Shown here in pieces: positions 40,129-47,615 of a stretch of 64,000 bases of DNA; the first letter of the stretch is position 1, and each line of letters opens with the position of its first letter. The notes under the pieces were generated by a model, which searched no databases, was not told where the DNA came from, and was given only the letters and a program-made list of their open reading frames with translations. A program made the position numbers and the translations under genes. The DNA comes from Streptomyces aurantiogriseus (GTDB lineage: Bacteria > Actinomycetota > Actinomycetes > Streptomycetales > Streptomycetaceae). Location: the NCBI RefSeq assembly GCF_014649375.1, contig NZ_BMSX01000002.1, forward strand, positions 124,001 through 188,000. The letters run 5' to 3'.

Positions 40129-41052
40129 GTGAAGGACCTCGTACGGCCCGCCCGGCTCGCCCCCGGCGCCCGGGTCGCGATCGTCGCGCCCAGCGGACCC
40201 GTGGCGGAGGAGCGGCTCCAGGCCGGCCTCGACCTGCTGCGCGGCTGGGACCTCGACCCGGTGCCCGCACCCCATGTGCTCGACCGGCACGAGGAGTTGG
40301 GCCATCTGGCGGGCACGGACGCCGACCGGGCCGCCGACCTCCAGCGGGCCTGGTGCGACCCGGCCGTCGACGCGGTGATCTGCGCGCGGGGCGGCTACGG
40401 CGCCCAGCGCATGGTCGACCTGCTCGACTGGGAGGCGATGCGGGCGGCCGGCCCGAAGGTGTTCCTCGGCTTCAGCGACGCGACCACGCTCCACGAGGCG
40501 TTCGCCGTCCGCCTCGGCCTGGTCACGCTGTACGGGCCCGTCGCCGCCGGCGTCGACTTCGTCAAGAACACCCGGGCGCAGGAGCATCTGAAGGCCACCC
40601 TGTTCGCCCCGGAGAGCGTCCGCACCCTCACCTCCTCCGGCGCCGCCCTCGCCCCGGGCCGGGCGCGGGGCGTCACCCTCGGCGGCTGCCTCGCCCTGCT
40701 CGCCACCGGCCAGGGCACCCCGCACACCCGGGCCGGCGCCCGCGGCGGGCTGCTCCTGCTCGAGGACGTGGGGGAGCAGCCGTACCGCGTGGACCGGGCG
40801 CTCACCCAGCTCCTGCGCACCGGCTGGCTCGACGGCGTCGCGGGTGTCGCACTCGGCTCCTGGGACCGCTGCGGGCCCTACGAGGAGCTGCGGCCCGTGT
40901 TCGCCGACCGGCTCGGCGGGCTCGGTGTGCCCGTCGTCGAGGAACTGGGGTTCGGGCACTGCGAAGGGGCGTTGACCGTGCCGTTCGGCGTGCGCGCCGA
41001 GCTGGACGCCGACGCCGGCACGCTGACCCTGGACACGCCCGCCCTGCGGTGA
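40129..41052 (+). CDS. LD-carboxypeptidase (S66 family)
   Basis: A 307-residue serine peptidase of the LdcA/S66 family, which cuts the L,D bond between meso-diaminopimelate and D-Ala in murein tetrapeptides, or immunity MccF-type substrates. The nucleophile is Ser116 in VFLGFSDATTLH; the acid is the Glu of LLLEDVGEQPYRVDR; the His is in GFGHCEGALTVPFG. The GTG at 40129 follows GGAG ten bases upstream; the open frame continues upstream but is non-coding. It is cytoplasmic by lack of a signal peptide. Together with the M55/M20 pair it hints at peptide recycling nearby. Confidence 0.92.
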   Translation: MKDLVRPARLAPGARVAIVAPSGPVAEERLQAGLDLLRGWDLDPVPAPHVLDRHEELGHLAGTDADRAADLQRAWCDPAVDAVICARGGYGAQRMVDLLDWEAMRAAGPKVFLGFSDATTLHEAFAVRLGLVTLYGPVAAGVDFVKNTRAQEHLKATLFAPESVRTLTSSGAALAPGRARGVTLGGCLALLATGQGTPHTRAGARGGLLLLEDVGEQPYRVDRALTQLLRTGWLDGVAGVALGSWDRCGPYEELRPVFADRLGGLGVPVVEELGFGHCEGALTVPFGVRAELDADAGTLTLDTPALR

Positions 41053-41120
41053 CGCCGGCCGGTCACCCGGAGGGCAGACCCCGCCGTGCGTGCGGCCGAC
41101 GCCGGGACCACCCTGGTCGC

Positions 41121-41363
41121 ATGAACCCGAAGACCTCCGGGAGCGGCAGGAAGGCCGGCGGACAGGGCGGTGCGCCGGCACCCGCCCGTATCACCGTGCT
41201 CGCGCTCGCCGTGCTCGCCCTGATCTTCATCTTCGAGAACACCCGCGCCACCACGATCAGACTGCTCGTCCCCGAGGTGACGACGCCGCTGTGGACGGCG
41301 CTCCTCGCCACGGGGATCATCGGCGCGCTGTGCGGCGCGTACCTCGTGAAGCGGCGCGGCTGA
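41121..41363 (+). CDS. small LapA-domain membrane protein
   Basis: An 80-residue protein with a low-complexity Gly/Ala/Lys start, a first helix (about 23-40, VLALAVLALIFIFENT), a short extracytoplasmic loop (RATTIRLLVPEVTTPL) and a second helix (about 57-75). The ENTxxTxIRLL pattern is the LapA domain (DUF1049). Function is unknown; in other bacteria it accompanies LPS-assembly proteins, which Streptomyces lacks. Confidence 0.85.
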   Translation: MNPKTSGSGRKAGGQGGAPAPARITVLALAVLALIFIFENTRATTIRLLVPEVTTPLWTALLATGIIGALCGAYLVKRRG

Positions 41364-41426
41364 GGGCGTGAGGGGCCCGGCCGGCTTCCCGGTACGCCGC
41401 CGCCGACCCCGTCGTACGCTGGGCCG

Positions 41427-41996
41427 ATGCCGCACACCGCATCCCGCTACCTCGCCGAGGGCCCCCGCGTGGGCATACGCCACTTCACCTATGCGGACGG
41501 GGCCGAGTTCACCGCACGCGTGCGGGAGAGCAAGGACCTGCACCACCCGTGGCTGTTCCCGCCGGCCACCGCCCAGGCGTACACCGCGTACGCGGGCCGG
41601 CTGATCGAGGACCCCACGAAGGCGGGCTTCCTCGTGTGCACCCTGGACGACGGGGCCATCGCCGGGTTCATCAACATCAACAACATCGTCGAGGGCGGCT
41701 TCCAGTGCGGTGCGCTGGGCTACGGCGCCTTCGCGCACGCGGCCGGACGCGGGCTGATGCGGGAGGGGCTCGACCTGGTGGTGGCGCATGCGTTCGGGCC
41801 GATGCGGCTGCACCGGCTGGAGATCAACGTGCAGCCCGGCAACGCCGCCTCGATCGCCCTCGCCCGCACCTGCGGATTCCGCCTGGAGGGCTTCTCCCCG
41901 AAGATGATCTTCATCGACGGGGCCTGGCGGGACCACGAGCGGTGGGCGCTCACCGTCGAGATGCGCTCTTCCCGGCCTTCCCGCTCTTCCGGTTGA
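41427..41996 (+). CDS. GNAT N-acetyltransferase (RimJ/RimL-like)
   Basis: A 189-residue GNAT enzyme. It contains VGIRHFTYADGAEFTARVRESKDLHHPWLFPP, then LGYGAFAHAAGRGLMREGLDLVVAHAF and LHRLEINVQPGNAASIALARTCGFRLEGFSPKMIF, the acetyl-CoA loop and motif B of the RimJ/RimL branch, which acetylates protein N-termini. The Q/RxxGxG/A loop reads AHAAGRG here. The last 47 bp overlap the 3' end of the convergent DUF6204 gene. Confidence 0.9.
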   Translation: MPHTASRYLAEGPRVGIRHFTYADGAEFTARVRESKDLHHPWLFPPATAQAYTAYAGRLIEDPTKAGFLVCTLDDGAIAGFININNIVEGGFQCGALGYGAFAHAAGRGLMREGLDLVVAHAFGPMRLHRLEINVQPGNAASIALARTCGFRLEGFSPKMIFIDGAWRDHERWALTVEMRSSRPSRSSG

Positions 41997-42315
41997 TCTT
42001 CATCGTGTCGAGGTCGGTGACGGTCGACCGCAGCCCGGTGAAGCCGTAGCCGAGCTCCCGCAGCGTCGCCTCGGCGCGGTCCTCGGCGAGCGCGCCCGCC
42101 ATCTCCTCGCCGTCCGCCGCGTCCGACACCACCACGTACCGCATCGAGAAGTGCTTCAGCGGCGACGGCTCGTACGACAGCGTGCCCTCCTCGGTGAACC
42201 GCATGCCGGCCAGGCCGTGGTCGGCCGCCTCGGCGAGCAGCCGCGCACGGGCCTCGTCGGTGAGGCCGTCCCAGGTGCCCCGGACGATGACCCGGTAGGT
42301 GTGCTGCTCGGTCAC
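41950..42315 (-). CDS. DUF6204-type small protein
   Basis: A 121-residue protein starting VTEQHTYRVIVRGTWDGLTDEARARLLAEAADHGLAGMRFTEEG, ending in a basic tail. It matches a small actinobacterial family (DUF6204) of unknown role that I recall by its N-terminus. GAGCGAGGAGC precedes the GTG at 42315. It overlaps the GNAT gene tail to tail by 47 bp. Confidence 0.75.
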   Translation of the reverse strand: MTEQHTYRVIVRGTWDGLTDEARARLLAEAADHGLAGMRFTEEGTLSYEPSPLKHFSMRYVVVSDAADGEEMAGALAEDRAEATLRELGYGFTGLRSTVTDLDTMKINRKSGKAGKSASRR

Positions 42316-42381
42316 GCGCGCTCCTCGCTCCTTCGTGAAAGCCGTTGAACGGCCGACTCTACGTCGGCGAGGATGCCTCGC

Positions 42382-43281
42382 ATGCGGAATTTCGTGGTGC
42401 TCGACGCCCCCTCCAACCTGGGCCTGCGCCCGCCCGCCCCCGGCACCGTGCCCGGCTGCTACAAGCTCGCCGGAGCCCTGCGCGAGCAGCGGATCCTGCA
42501 GCGGCTCGGCGCCCGTGAGGGCGGGGTCGTCGTCCCGCCGCGCTACGACCGCGGGGACTGGCAGGAGGGCGACGGCGTCTTCAACGCGGCCGCCCTCGCC
42601 TCCTACACCCGCAGGCTCGCCGACCGGATCGAGCGGCACGTGCGCGCCGGTGACTTCCCCGTCGTGCTCGGCGGGGACTGCTCGATCGGGCTCGGCGCCT
42701 CCCTCGCCCTGCGCCGCATCGGCCGCTACGGGCTCGCCGCGGTCGACGCCTCGCCCGACTTCCGGCACCCCGGCAACTCCGACCGGGTCGGCGCGGCCGG
42801 CGGGGAGGAGGTCGCGCTCGCCACCGGGCGCGGGCAGGAGGACCTCACCGACCTGGAAGGGCTGCGGCCGTATCTGCGCGACGAGGACGTGCGGTTCTTC
42901 GGCATCCGTGACGAGTTCACCGACGACTGTGCCGAACTCGTCGCCCTGAAGATGCCCGTCGTGACGGTCGGGGAGCTGCGCGAGTGGGGCCCGGAGGCGC
43001 TCGCCCGCGCCACCGCCCAGGCCTTCGAGATTCCCGAACTCGACGGATTCTGGGTCCACTTGGACGCCGACGTCCTCGACCCCACCGTCATGCCGGCCGT
43101 CGACAGCCCCGACCCCGACGGGCTGTTCCCCGGCGAACTCGTCGCGCTGCTGCGGCCGTTGCTCGACTCCCCGCACTGCGCCGGCCTCAACGTCACCATC
43201 TACGACCCCGACCTGGACCCGGACGGCACCGCGGGCGCGCTCCTCACCGAGATCGTCGTCTCCGCCCTCGGCCGCACCTGA
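42382..43281 (+). CDS. arginase/agmatinase-fold protein with altered metal ligands
   Basis: A 299-residue ureohydrolase-fold protein. The fold is clear from VVLGGDCSIGLGASLALRR, LAAVDASPDFRHPGN and WVHLDADVLDPTVMPAVDSP. In canonical enzymes GGDH and DAHxD provide two His ligands for the Mn pair; here they are Cys100 and Ser124. The Asp ligands remain (Asp122, Asp126 and the late DxD). A typical arginase active site is therefore unlikely, and a different metal or reaction should be expected. I start at 42382, which has GAGG at the right spacing, rather than the ATG at 42373. Confidence 0.82.
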   Translation: MRNFVVLDAPSNLGLRPPAPGTVPGCYKLAGALREQRILQRLGAREGGVVVPPRYDRGDWQEGDGVFNAAALASYTRRLADRIERHVRAGDFPVVLGGDCSIGLGASLALRRIGRYGLAAVDASPDFRHPGNSDRVGAAGGEEVALATGRGQEDLTDLEGLRPYLRDEDVRFFGIRDEFTDDCAELVALKMPVVTVGELREWGPEALARATAQAFEIPELDGFWVHLDADVLDPTVMPAVDSPDPDGLFPGELVALLRPLLDSPHCAGLNVTIYDPDLDPDGTAGALLTEIVVSALGRT

Positions 43282-43293
43282 CCGGCGCCCGCG

Positions 43294-43644
43294 TCACGGC
43301 TGACGACGGTCCACGTACTCGTACACCGACCCGTCGGGGTGCCGGGCGATCAGGTTGCGGCCCACCGGCGTCGGCACCGGCCCCGCGATCACGTCGGCGC
43401 CCAGCTCGGTGAGTGTCTTGTGCGCCTCGTCGACGTCCGTGACGGCGATCGTCGCCGCGACCTTGCGCAGCACCTCCAGCTCGGCCTCGGGCCCGCTCAT
43501 CAGCAGGAAGAAACCGACCGCCGCCACCTGCACCCCGCCGCGCTCGAACCGCAGCGCCGGGGTGCCGGCGAGGCGCTCGTAGAAGGGGACGGCGGCTTCG
43601 AGATCGTCGACGCAGACACGCAGCGTGGCTCCGAGAATGTCCAT
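43294..43644 (-). CDS. VOC (glyoxalase) superfamily protein
   Basis: A 116-residue VOC-fold protein with paired beta-alpha-beta-beta-beta units. MDILGATLRVCVDDLEAAVPFYERLAG is the opening, ATIAVTDVDEAHKTLTELGADVIAGPVPTPVGRNLIARHPDGSVYEYVD the second module with the usual HPDG and terminal Glu. The first-module His ligand is not obvious, so metal binding may be incomplete. It ends 12 bp from the convergent arginase-like gene. Confidence 0.85.
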   Translation of the reverse strand: MDILGATLRVCVDDLEAAVPFYERLAGTPALRFERGGVQVAAVGFFLLMSGPEAELEVLRKVAATIAVTDVDEAHKTLTELGADVIAGPVPTPVGRNLIARHPDGSVYEYVDRRQP

Positions 43645-43724
43645 GCGGACGAGCCTAGTTGGGGAGGCCGGGGGAGAGGAGGACCCTTCACCCGATCCCC
43701 CCCGGCCGCCGCGCGCACGCCGGC

Positions 43725-44273
43725 TCAGCCCAGGGCCTTGCGGACGGCGTCCCGCGTGCGGTCGACCACGGCCGCGACGGGAGCCGCAGCCAGGTTCCTG
43801 GCGGCGGTGTCCGCGCCGGGATGCGGCCGCGTCGGCGCGAGGGCCTCGGCCGCCTGCACGGCACGGGCGAGCGTCTCCAGCCTGCCCCGGTCCGCGGCCC
43901 GGTCGAAGTGCGCGAACTCGTACCGCTCCTCGTTGTCGGCGTGCGCCAGCACGTCCTGGCGCAGGGCCGCGAACAGGTCGAGGAACTCGGGCGAGTCCGG
44001 GTCCATGTCGTCGAGGCGGGTAAGCGCCCGCTTGGCCTGCTCCTCCTCGTGGATCCGGTCCTCGACGACGCGCTCACCGTCGTCGATGTGGCCGCGCGCG
44101 AAGGGATGAACGACCTCCTCCTCGGCCGTCTCGTGCACCGCGAGGAGGCGGACGAGGTCATGGAAGGCACGTTCGCGCACCTCGCCCCGGGCCCGCACCA
44201 CCTCGTCGAACAGTTCCCGGATCCGCGTGTGCTGCCCCTTGAGGAGCTCCACCACGTCGGTTCGCCGGTCCAT
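43725..44273 (-). CDS. hemerythrin-like HHE domain protein
   Basis: A 182-residue protein with a four-helix hemerythrin domain (1-130): VELLKGQHTRIRELFDEV, RLLAVHETAEEEVVHPFA, EDRIHEEEQAKRALTRL and LRQDVLAHADNEERYEF supply His and Glu ligands for a di-iron centre. The C-terminal 50 residues are Ala-rich and disordered. HHE proteins sense oxygen, NO or iron, or store iron. The leader is a long purine-rich tract (GAGAAGGGAGGAAGAGG before the ATG). Confidence 0.88.
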   Translation of the reverse strand: MDRRTDVVELLKGQHTRIRELFDEVVRARGEVRERAFHDLVRLLAVHETAEEEVVHPFARGHIDDGERVVEDRIHEEEQAKRALTRLDDMDPDSPEFLDLFAALRQDVLAHADNEERYEFAHFDRAADRGRLETLARAVQAAEALAPTRPHPGADTAARNLAAAPVAAVVDRTRDAVRKALG

Positions 44274-44340
44274 CCTCTTCCTCCCTTCTCCCTCTCCTCT
44301 TTCTCTCCTCGTTCCTTCCTCGTCCTTTCCTCGTTCTCTC
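44274..44340. repeat. 67-bp polypyrimidine/polypurine tract
   Basis: The + strand is almost only C and T, in runs of CTCTTCC, CCCTTCT and CTCGTT, broken by a few G. It forms the leader of the hemerythrin gene, whose transcript is purine-rich here and contains several overlapping ribosome binding sequences. Such tracts can adopt triplex structures. Confidence 0.8.
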
Positions 44341-44419
44341 GCGTGTCCGGTGGACGAGCCGCCCGGGTACCCCCGCCCCGCCGGCGTTACGCGCCCGTCA
44401 CCCCGGGTACCCGGCCGCC

Positions 44420-44896
44420 ATGGAGCGCATGGATCACCTGGAGCATCTGGACAAGCATCTGGTCGACGAGCTGGCGCAGGTGGCACGCGAGACCATCCGC
44501 GAGGAGCTGCGCGAGCAGAGCCGCAAGCAGCGCCGTACGGCCATGCTGTACGCCGCGTCCGGCGCCCTCGCCCTGTACGCGGGCGCCGCCGTCGCGCTCG
44601 CCGTGGGGCTGGCGCTCGGCATCGGACTGCCGGACTGGGCCGCCGCGCTGATCACCGCGGTGATCCTCGGCGTGCTCGCGTACGTGCTGCGCGGCGCCGC
44701 ACGGCCGCACCGGCACCCCGCAGACCACGAGGCCGGCTACGCCGCCGCGCACGGGCGCGTCGCCGGCGGTACGCCGCCCGTCGGCCCGACCGGCGGCCTC
44801 GGCATGCCCTATCCGCCGATGCCGCCCACCGCGCCCGACGCACAGGCGCCGCGGCCGGACGACATCGACCCCGAGTCGCCGCACCACCGGGCGTGA
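44420..44896 (+). CDS. holin-X-type (phage holin superfamily III) membrane protein
   Basis: A 158-residue protein: an amphipathic N-terminus (MDHLEHLDKHLVDELAQVARETIREELREQ), two transmembrane helices (about 41-66 and 74-92), and a Pro/His-rich tail. This matches the actinobacterial holin-X family (DUF/PF07332), which despite its name is found on the chromosome and is not phage-specific. An SDR gene starts 3 bp after its stop and is probably co-translated. Confidence 0.8.
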   Translation: MERMDHLEHLDKHLVDELAQVARETIREELREQSRKQRRTAMLYAASGALALYAGAAVALAVGLALGIGLPDWAAALITAVILGVLAYVLRGAARPHRHPADHEAGYAAAHGRVAGGTPPVGPTGGLGMPYPPMPPTAPDAQAPRPDDIDPESPHHRA

Positions 44897-44899
44897 TGC

Positions 44900-45952
44900 G
44901 TGGTGCGGGCGCCTTGGGGACCGCAGGCCGGAAAGGGCCGGACCGTCGTGGTGACCGGGGCCAGCGGGGGCGTCGGCCGGGCCGCGGCCCGTGCCTTCGC
45001 CGCGCGCGGCGACCGGGTCGCCCTCCTGGCCCGGGGACGCGAGGGCCTCGCCGCGGCGGCGGACGACGTGCAGCGCGCCGGCGGTGAGGCGCTCGTCGTG
45101 AGCGTCGACATGGCCGACGCCCAGGCGGTCGAGGACGCGGCACAGAAGGTCGCCGACGCCTTCGGCCGCATCGACGTCTGGGTCAACAACGCCTTCGCCG
45201 GCGTCTTCGCGCCCTTCACGGACATCACCCCCGACGAGTTCCGCCGGGTGACCGAAGTGACCTATCTGGGCTATGTGTTCGGCACGCGCGCGGCCCTGCG
45301 GCACATGCTGCCGCGCAATCGCGGGACGATCGTGCAGGTCGGCTCGGCGCTCGCCTACCGCGGGGTGCCGTTGCAGTCGGCGTACTGCGGCGCCAAGCAC
45401 GCGATCCAGGGGTTCAACGAGTCGCTGCGCTGCGAGCTGCTGCACTCGGGCAGCCGGGTGCGGACGACGATGGTGCAGCTGCCGGCCGTCAACACGCCCC
45501 AGTTCGAATGGGTGTTGAACCGGATGCCGGGGCGGGCCCGGCCCGTGGCCCCCGTCTACCAGCCCGAGGTGGCCGCGCGGGCGATCGTGCACGCCGCCGG
45601 GCACGGGCGGCGGCGGGAGTACTGGGTGGGCGGTTCGACGGCGGCGACGCTGGTCGCCAACGCCGTGGCGCCGGCCTTCCTCGACCGCTACCTGGCCCGC
45701 AGCGGCTTCGACGCGCAGCAGGAGGCCTCTGCCGCCGGCGGGAACGGCGGTCCGGGCAATCTGTGGAGCCCCGCCGACGGGCCCCACGGGCACGACTTCG
45801 GGGCGCACGGGCGGTTCGACGGGGAGGCCATGGACGGGGATCCGCAGGAGTGGGTCTCGCGCAACCGGGGACGGGTGGGGGCCGGGCTGCTGGCCGCAGC
45901 AGGGGTCGGCGCGGCGGTGACGGCGGGACTGCGGCGGCGGGGTCACGGCTGA
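44900..45952 (+). CDS. short-chain dehydrogenase/reductase with C-terminal extension
   Basis: A 350-residue SDR. The NADP-binding TGASGGVGRAAARAFAARG is at about 19-37, NNAFAGVF the NNAG variant, and the catalytic YCGAKHAIQG gives Tyr-x3-Lys with a preceding Ser in QVGSALAYRG. Beyond the normal 250 residues, a 90-residue Gly-rich tail ends in a likely membrane helix (VGAGLLAAAGVGAAVTAGLRRRG), so the enzyme may be anchored. The GTG start nearly overlaps the upstream holin-like gene. Confidence 0.9.
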   Translation: MVRAPWGPQAGKGRTVVVTGASGGVGRAAARAFAARGDRVALLARGREGLAAAADDVQRAGGEALVVSVDMADAQAVEDAAQKVADAFGRIDVWVNNAFAGVFAPFTDITPDEFRRVTEVTYLGYVFGTRAALRHMLPRNRGTIVQVGSALAYRGVPLQSAYCGAKHAIQGFNESLRCELLHSGSRVRTTMVQLPAVNTPQFEWVLNRMPGRARPVAPVYQPEVAARAIVHAAGHGRRREYWVGGSTAATLVANAVAPAFLDRYLARSGFDAQQEASAAGGNGGPGNLWSPADGPHGHDFGAHGRFDGEAMDGDPQEWVSRNRGRVGAGLLAAAGVGAAVTAGLRRRGHG

Positions 45953-46060
45953 GGGGTGGTACCCCACGCATGGTGCCCACGGACGCCCGCCCATGGTGCC
46001 CACGGACGGTCGGCTGAGACCGCTGAAGCGTTGGGGTATCCGACCGGCTGACAGGCGGAG

Positions 46061-46345
46061 CTACCTCCTCACCGGGTACTCCGCAGCCTTCTCCGTGCGC
46101 AGGGTCAGGCCGTGCGCAGGGTCAGGCCGTGCTCCGGCGCTGGTCCGCGGCGCCGGTGGTGACCATGCGGGCGGGTACGGCAGGTCGTAGCCGTACTCGC
46201 CCGCCGTCACGTCGCACACCAGCGCGTCCCGGACCAGCCGCAGCCCCGTCAGGGTCAGGTCGTCCGAGGGCGCGCCGACCGGTGCCGGGCCGTACGTCCG
46301 GCCCGCGTCGTCAGAGGTGTTGTCATGGTGCGACGGGCGCCTCAC
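46061..46345 (-). CDS. small hypothetical protein coupled to the F420 oxidoreductase gene
   Basis: A 94-residue frame opening with a GTG that overlaps the stop of the F420-oxidoreductase gene as GTGA. It reads VRRPSHHDNTSDDAGRTYGP and on to DDLTLTGLRLVRDALVCDV and GEYGYDLPYPPAW. The middle has strong codon bias and protein-like composition. The end is disturbed by a tandem 17-bp duplication (46095-46128), which is not a multiple of three and must have changed the C-terminal frame. No known family recognised. It is either a functional gene or a recently damaged one. Confidence 0.5.
   Translation of the reverse strand: MRRPSHHDNTSDDAGRTYGPAPVGAPSDDLTLTGLRLVRDALVCDVTAGEYGYDLPYPPAWSPPAPRTSAGARPDPAHGLTLRTEKAAEYPVRR
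46095..46128. repeat. tandem duplication of 17 bp
   Basis: GTGCGCAGGGTCAGGCC occurs twice in a row (46095-46111 and 46112-46128), followed by another GTG. It lies near the 3' end of the small coupled gene and shifts its frame. Confidence 0.9.
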
Positions 46346-47295
46346 GGCAGCTGCGGCAGCACCTTCGTGCGGTAGAAGTCGAAGAAGCCGCGCTGGTCGG
46401 GGCCGATCTGGTTGACGTAGATCCGGTCGAAGCCCGCGTCGGCGAACGCCTTCAACGCGGAGACGTGCTGGTCGACGTCGTCCCCGCACACCGTGTTCTC
46501 GCTCACCATCTCCTCGGTGACCAGCGGCTGAAGCTGCTCGAAGTGGCTCGGCGTGGGCAGGATCTGGCCCATCTCGCCGGGCAGCAGCTGGTTCGACCAG
46601 AGCCGGCGGACGGTACGGACCGCCTCGTCGCGGTCGGGGCCATAACAGACCTTCGTGCCGCCGCTGACCAGCTTGGTGCCGCCACCGCCCTTGCGGAACT
46701 GCTCCACCATCGGCTCCTCCGGCATCATCGTGATGTAGCCGTCGCCGACGCGGGACGCGAGCGCTGTCGCCTTCGGGCCGAAGCCGGAGATGTCGATCGG
46801 GACCGGCTCGTCGGGGACGGTGTAGAGGCGGGCGTTCTCCACCTTGTAGTGGGTGCCGTAGTGGCTGACCTCCTCGCCGGTGAACAGCCGGCGCATGACC
46901 TGGATCGCCTCCTCCAGCATTTCCAGGCGCACGTTCGCGGGCGGCCACACGTCGCCGAGGATGTGTTCGTTGAGGGCCTCACCCGAGCCGACGCCGAGAC
47001 GGAAGCGGCCGTTCGTCATCACCGCGGACGTGGCGGCGGCCTGCGCCACCACCGCCGGGTGCAACCGGACGGTCGGGCAGGTCACCGCCGTCTCGATGGG
47101 CAGCGACACCGCCTCCGACAGCGCACCGATCACCGACCAGACGAACGGGCTCTGGCCCTGTGCGTCGTTCCACGGGTGGTAGTGGTCGGAGATCCACAGC
47201 GCCCGGAATCCGGCCTGCTCGGCCATCCGCGCCTGCTCGATCAGGTCCGCGGGGCCGAACTCCTCGCAGGACAGGAAGTAGCCGTACTCGGGCAT
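46342..47295 (-). CDS. LLM class F420-dependent oxidoreductase (G6PDH-type family)
   Basis: A 317-residue luciferase-like TIM-barrel enzyme using cofactor F420. Seen are EYGYFLSCEEFGPADLIEQARMAEQAGFRALWISDHYHPW, SAVMTNGRFRLGVGSGEALNEHILG, RLEMLEEAIQVMRRLFTGEEV and the DISGFGPKATALASRVGDGYI phosphate-binding strand. The GSGEALNEHILGDVWP segment places it in the F420-glucose-6-phosphate-dehydrogenase-like group (TIGR03557); the substrate is unassigned. GGAGG precedes the ATG. A small gene is coupled to its stop. Confidence 0.92.
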   Translation of the reverse strand: MPEYGYFLSCEEFGPADLIEQARMAEQAGFRALWISDHYHPWNDAQGQSPFVWSVIGALSEAVSLPIETAVTCPTVRLHPAVVAQAAATSAVMTNGRFRLGVGSGEALNEHILGDVWPPANVRLEMLEEAIQVMRRLFTGEEVSHYGTHYKVENARLYTVPDEPVPIDISGFGPKATALASRVGDGYITMMPEEPMVEQFRKGGGGTKLVSGGTKVCYGPDRDEAVRTVRRLWSNQLLPGEMGQILPTPSHFEQLQPLVTEEMVSENTVCGDDVDQHVSALKAFADAGFDRIYVNQIGPDQRGFFDFYRTKVLPQLP

Positions 47296-47615
47296 GGGGG
47301 GTACCTCCGCGGGTGGGGTTGGTCGCGGCTCCGAGTACCCGGGGCGGAGCCGGGAAACCGGGCCCTGCGGGGCTGCGCGGTCTTTGCCCGCCCGTCCGTC
47401 TCGGTGGGTCGAGGGGTGGCCCCTCATCCGGGGGCTGCGCCCGCCGTGCCCCCTGCCGGGGACTGTCCCTCCCTGCACCCACTCCCCAGCGGGGACTGCG
47501 TCCCCTGCACCCCCCGAGGCGCGCCCCGCCCCACGTTTGGCCGCCCCGGCCGGGGGGACGCGGAAACCCTCGTACGGCAGATTCCCGTACGTCGCAGACC
47601 GCCGGGAGGCGAACC
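47296..47615. other. 320-bp divergent intergenic region with GC-rich hairpin sequence
   Basis: Lies between the divergent F420-oxidoreductase and NDH-2-like genes and must hold both promoters. From about 47340 to 47540 it carries GC-rich units such as CGGGGGCTGCGCCCGCCG, CTGCCGGGGACTG and CCCAGCGGGGACTGCGTCCC, in the style of the 10328 array but more diverged. No -10/-35 pair stands out, and I find no credible gene. Confidence 0.6.

Noticed and set aside
44420..44896. Prophage marker (holin)
   Set aside because: The holin-X family is chromosomal in actinomycetes, and no other phage gene is nearby.
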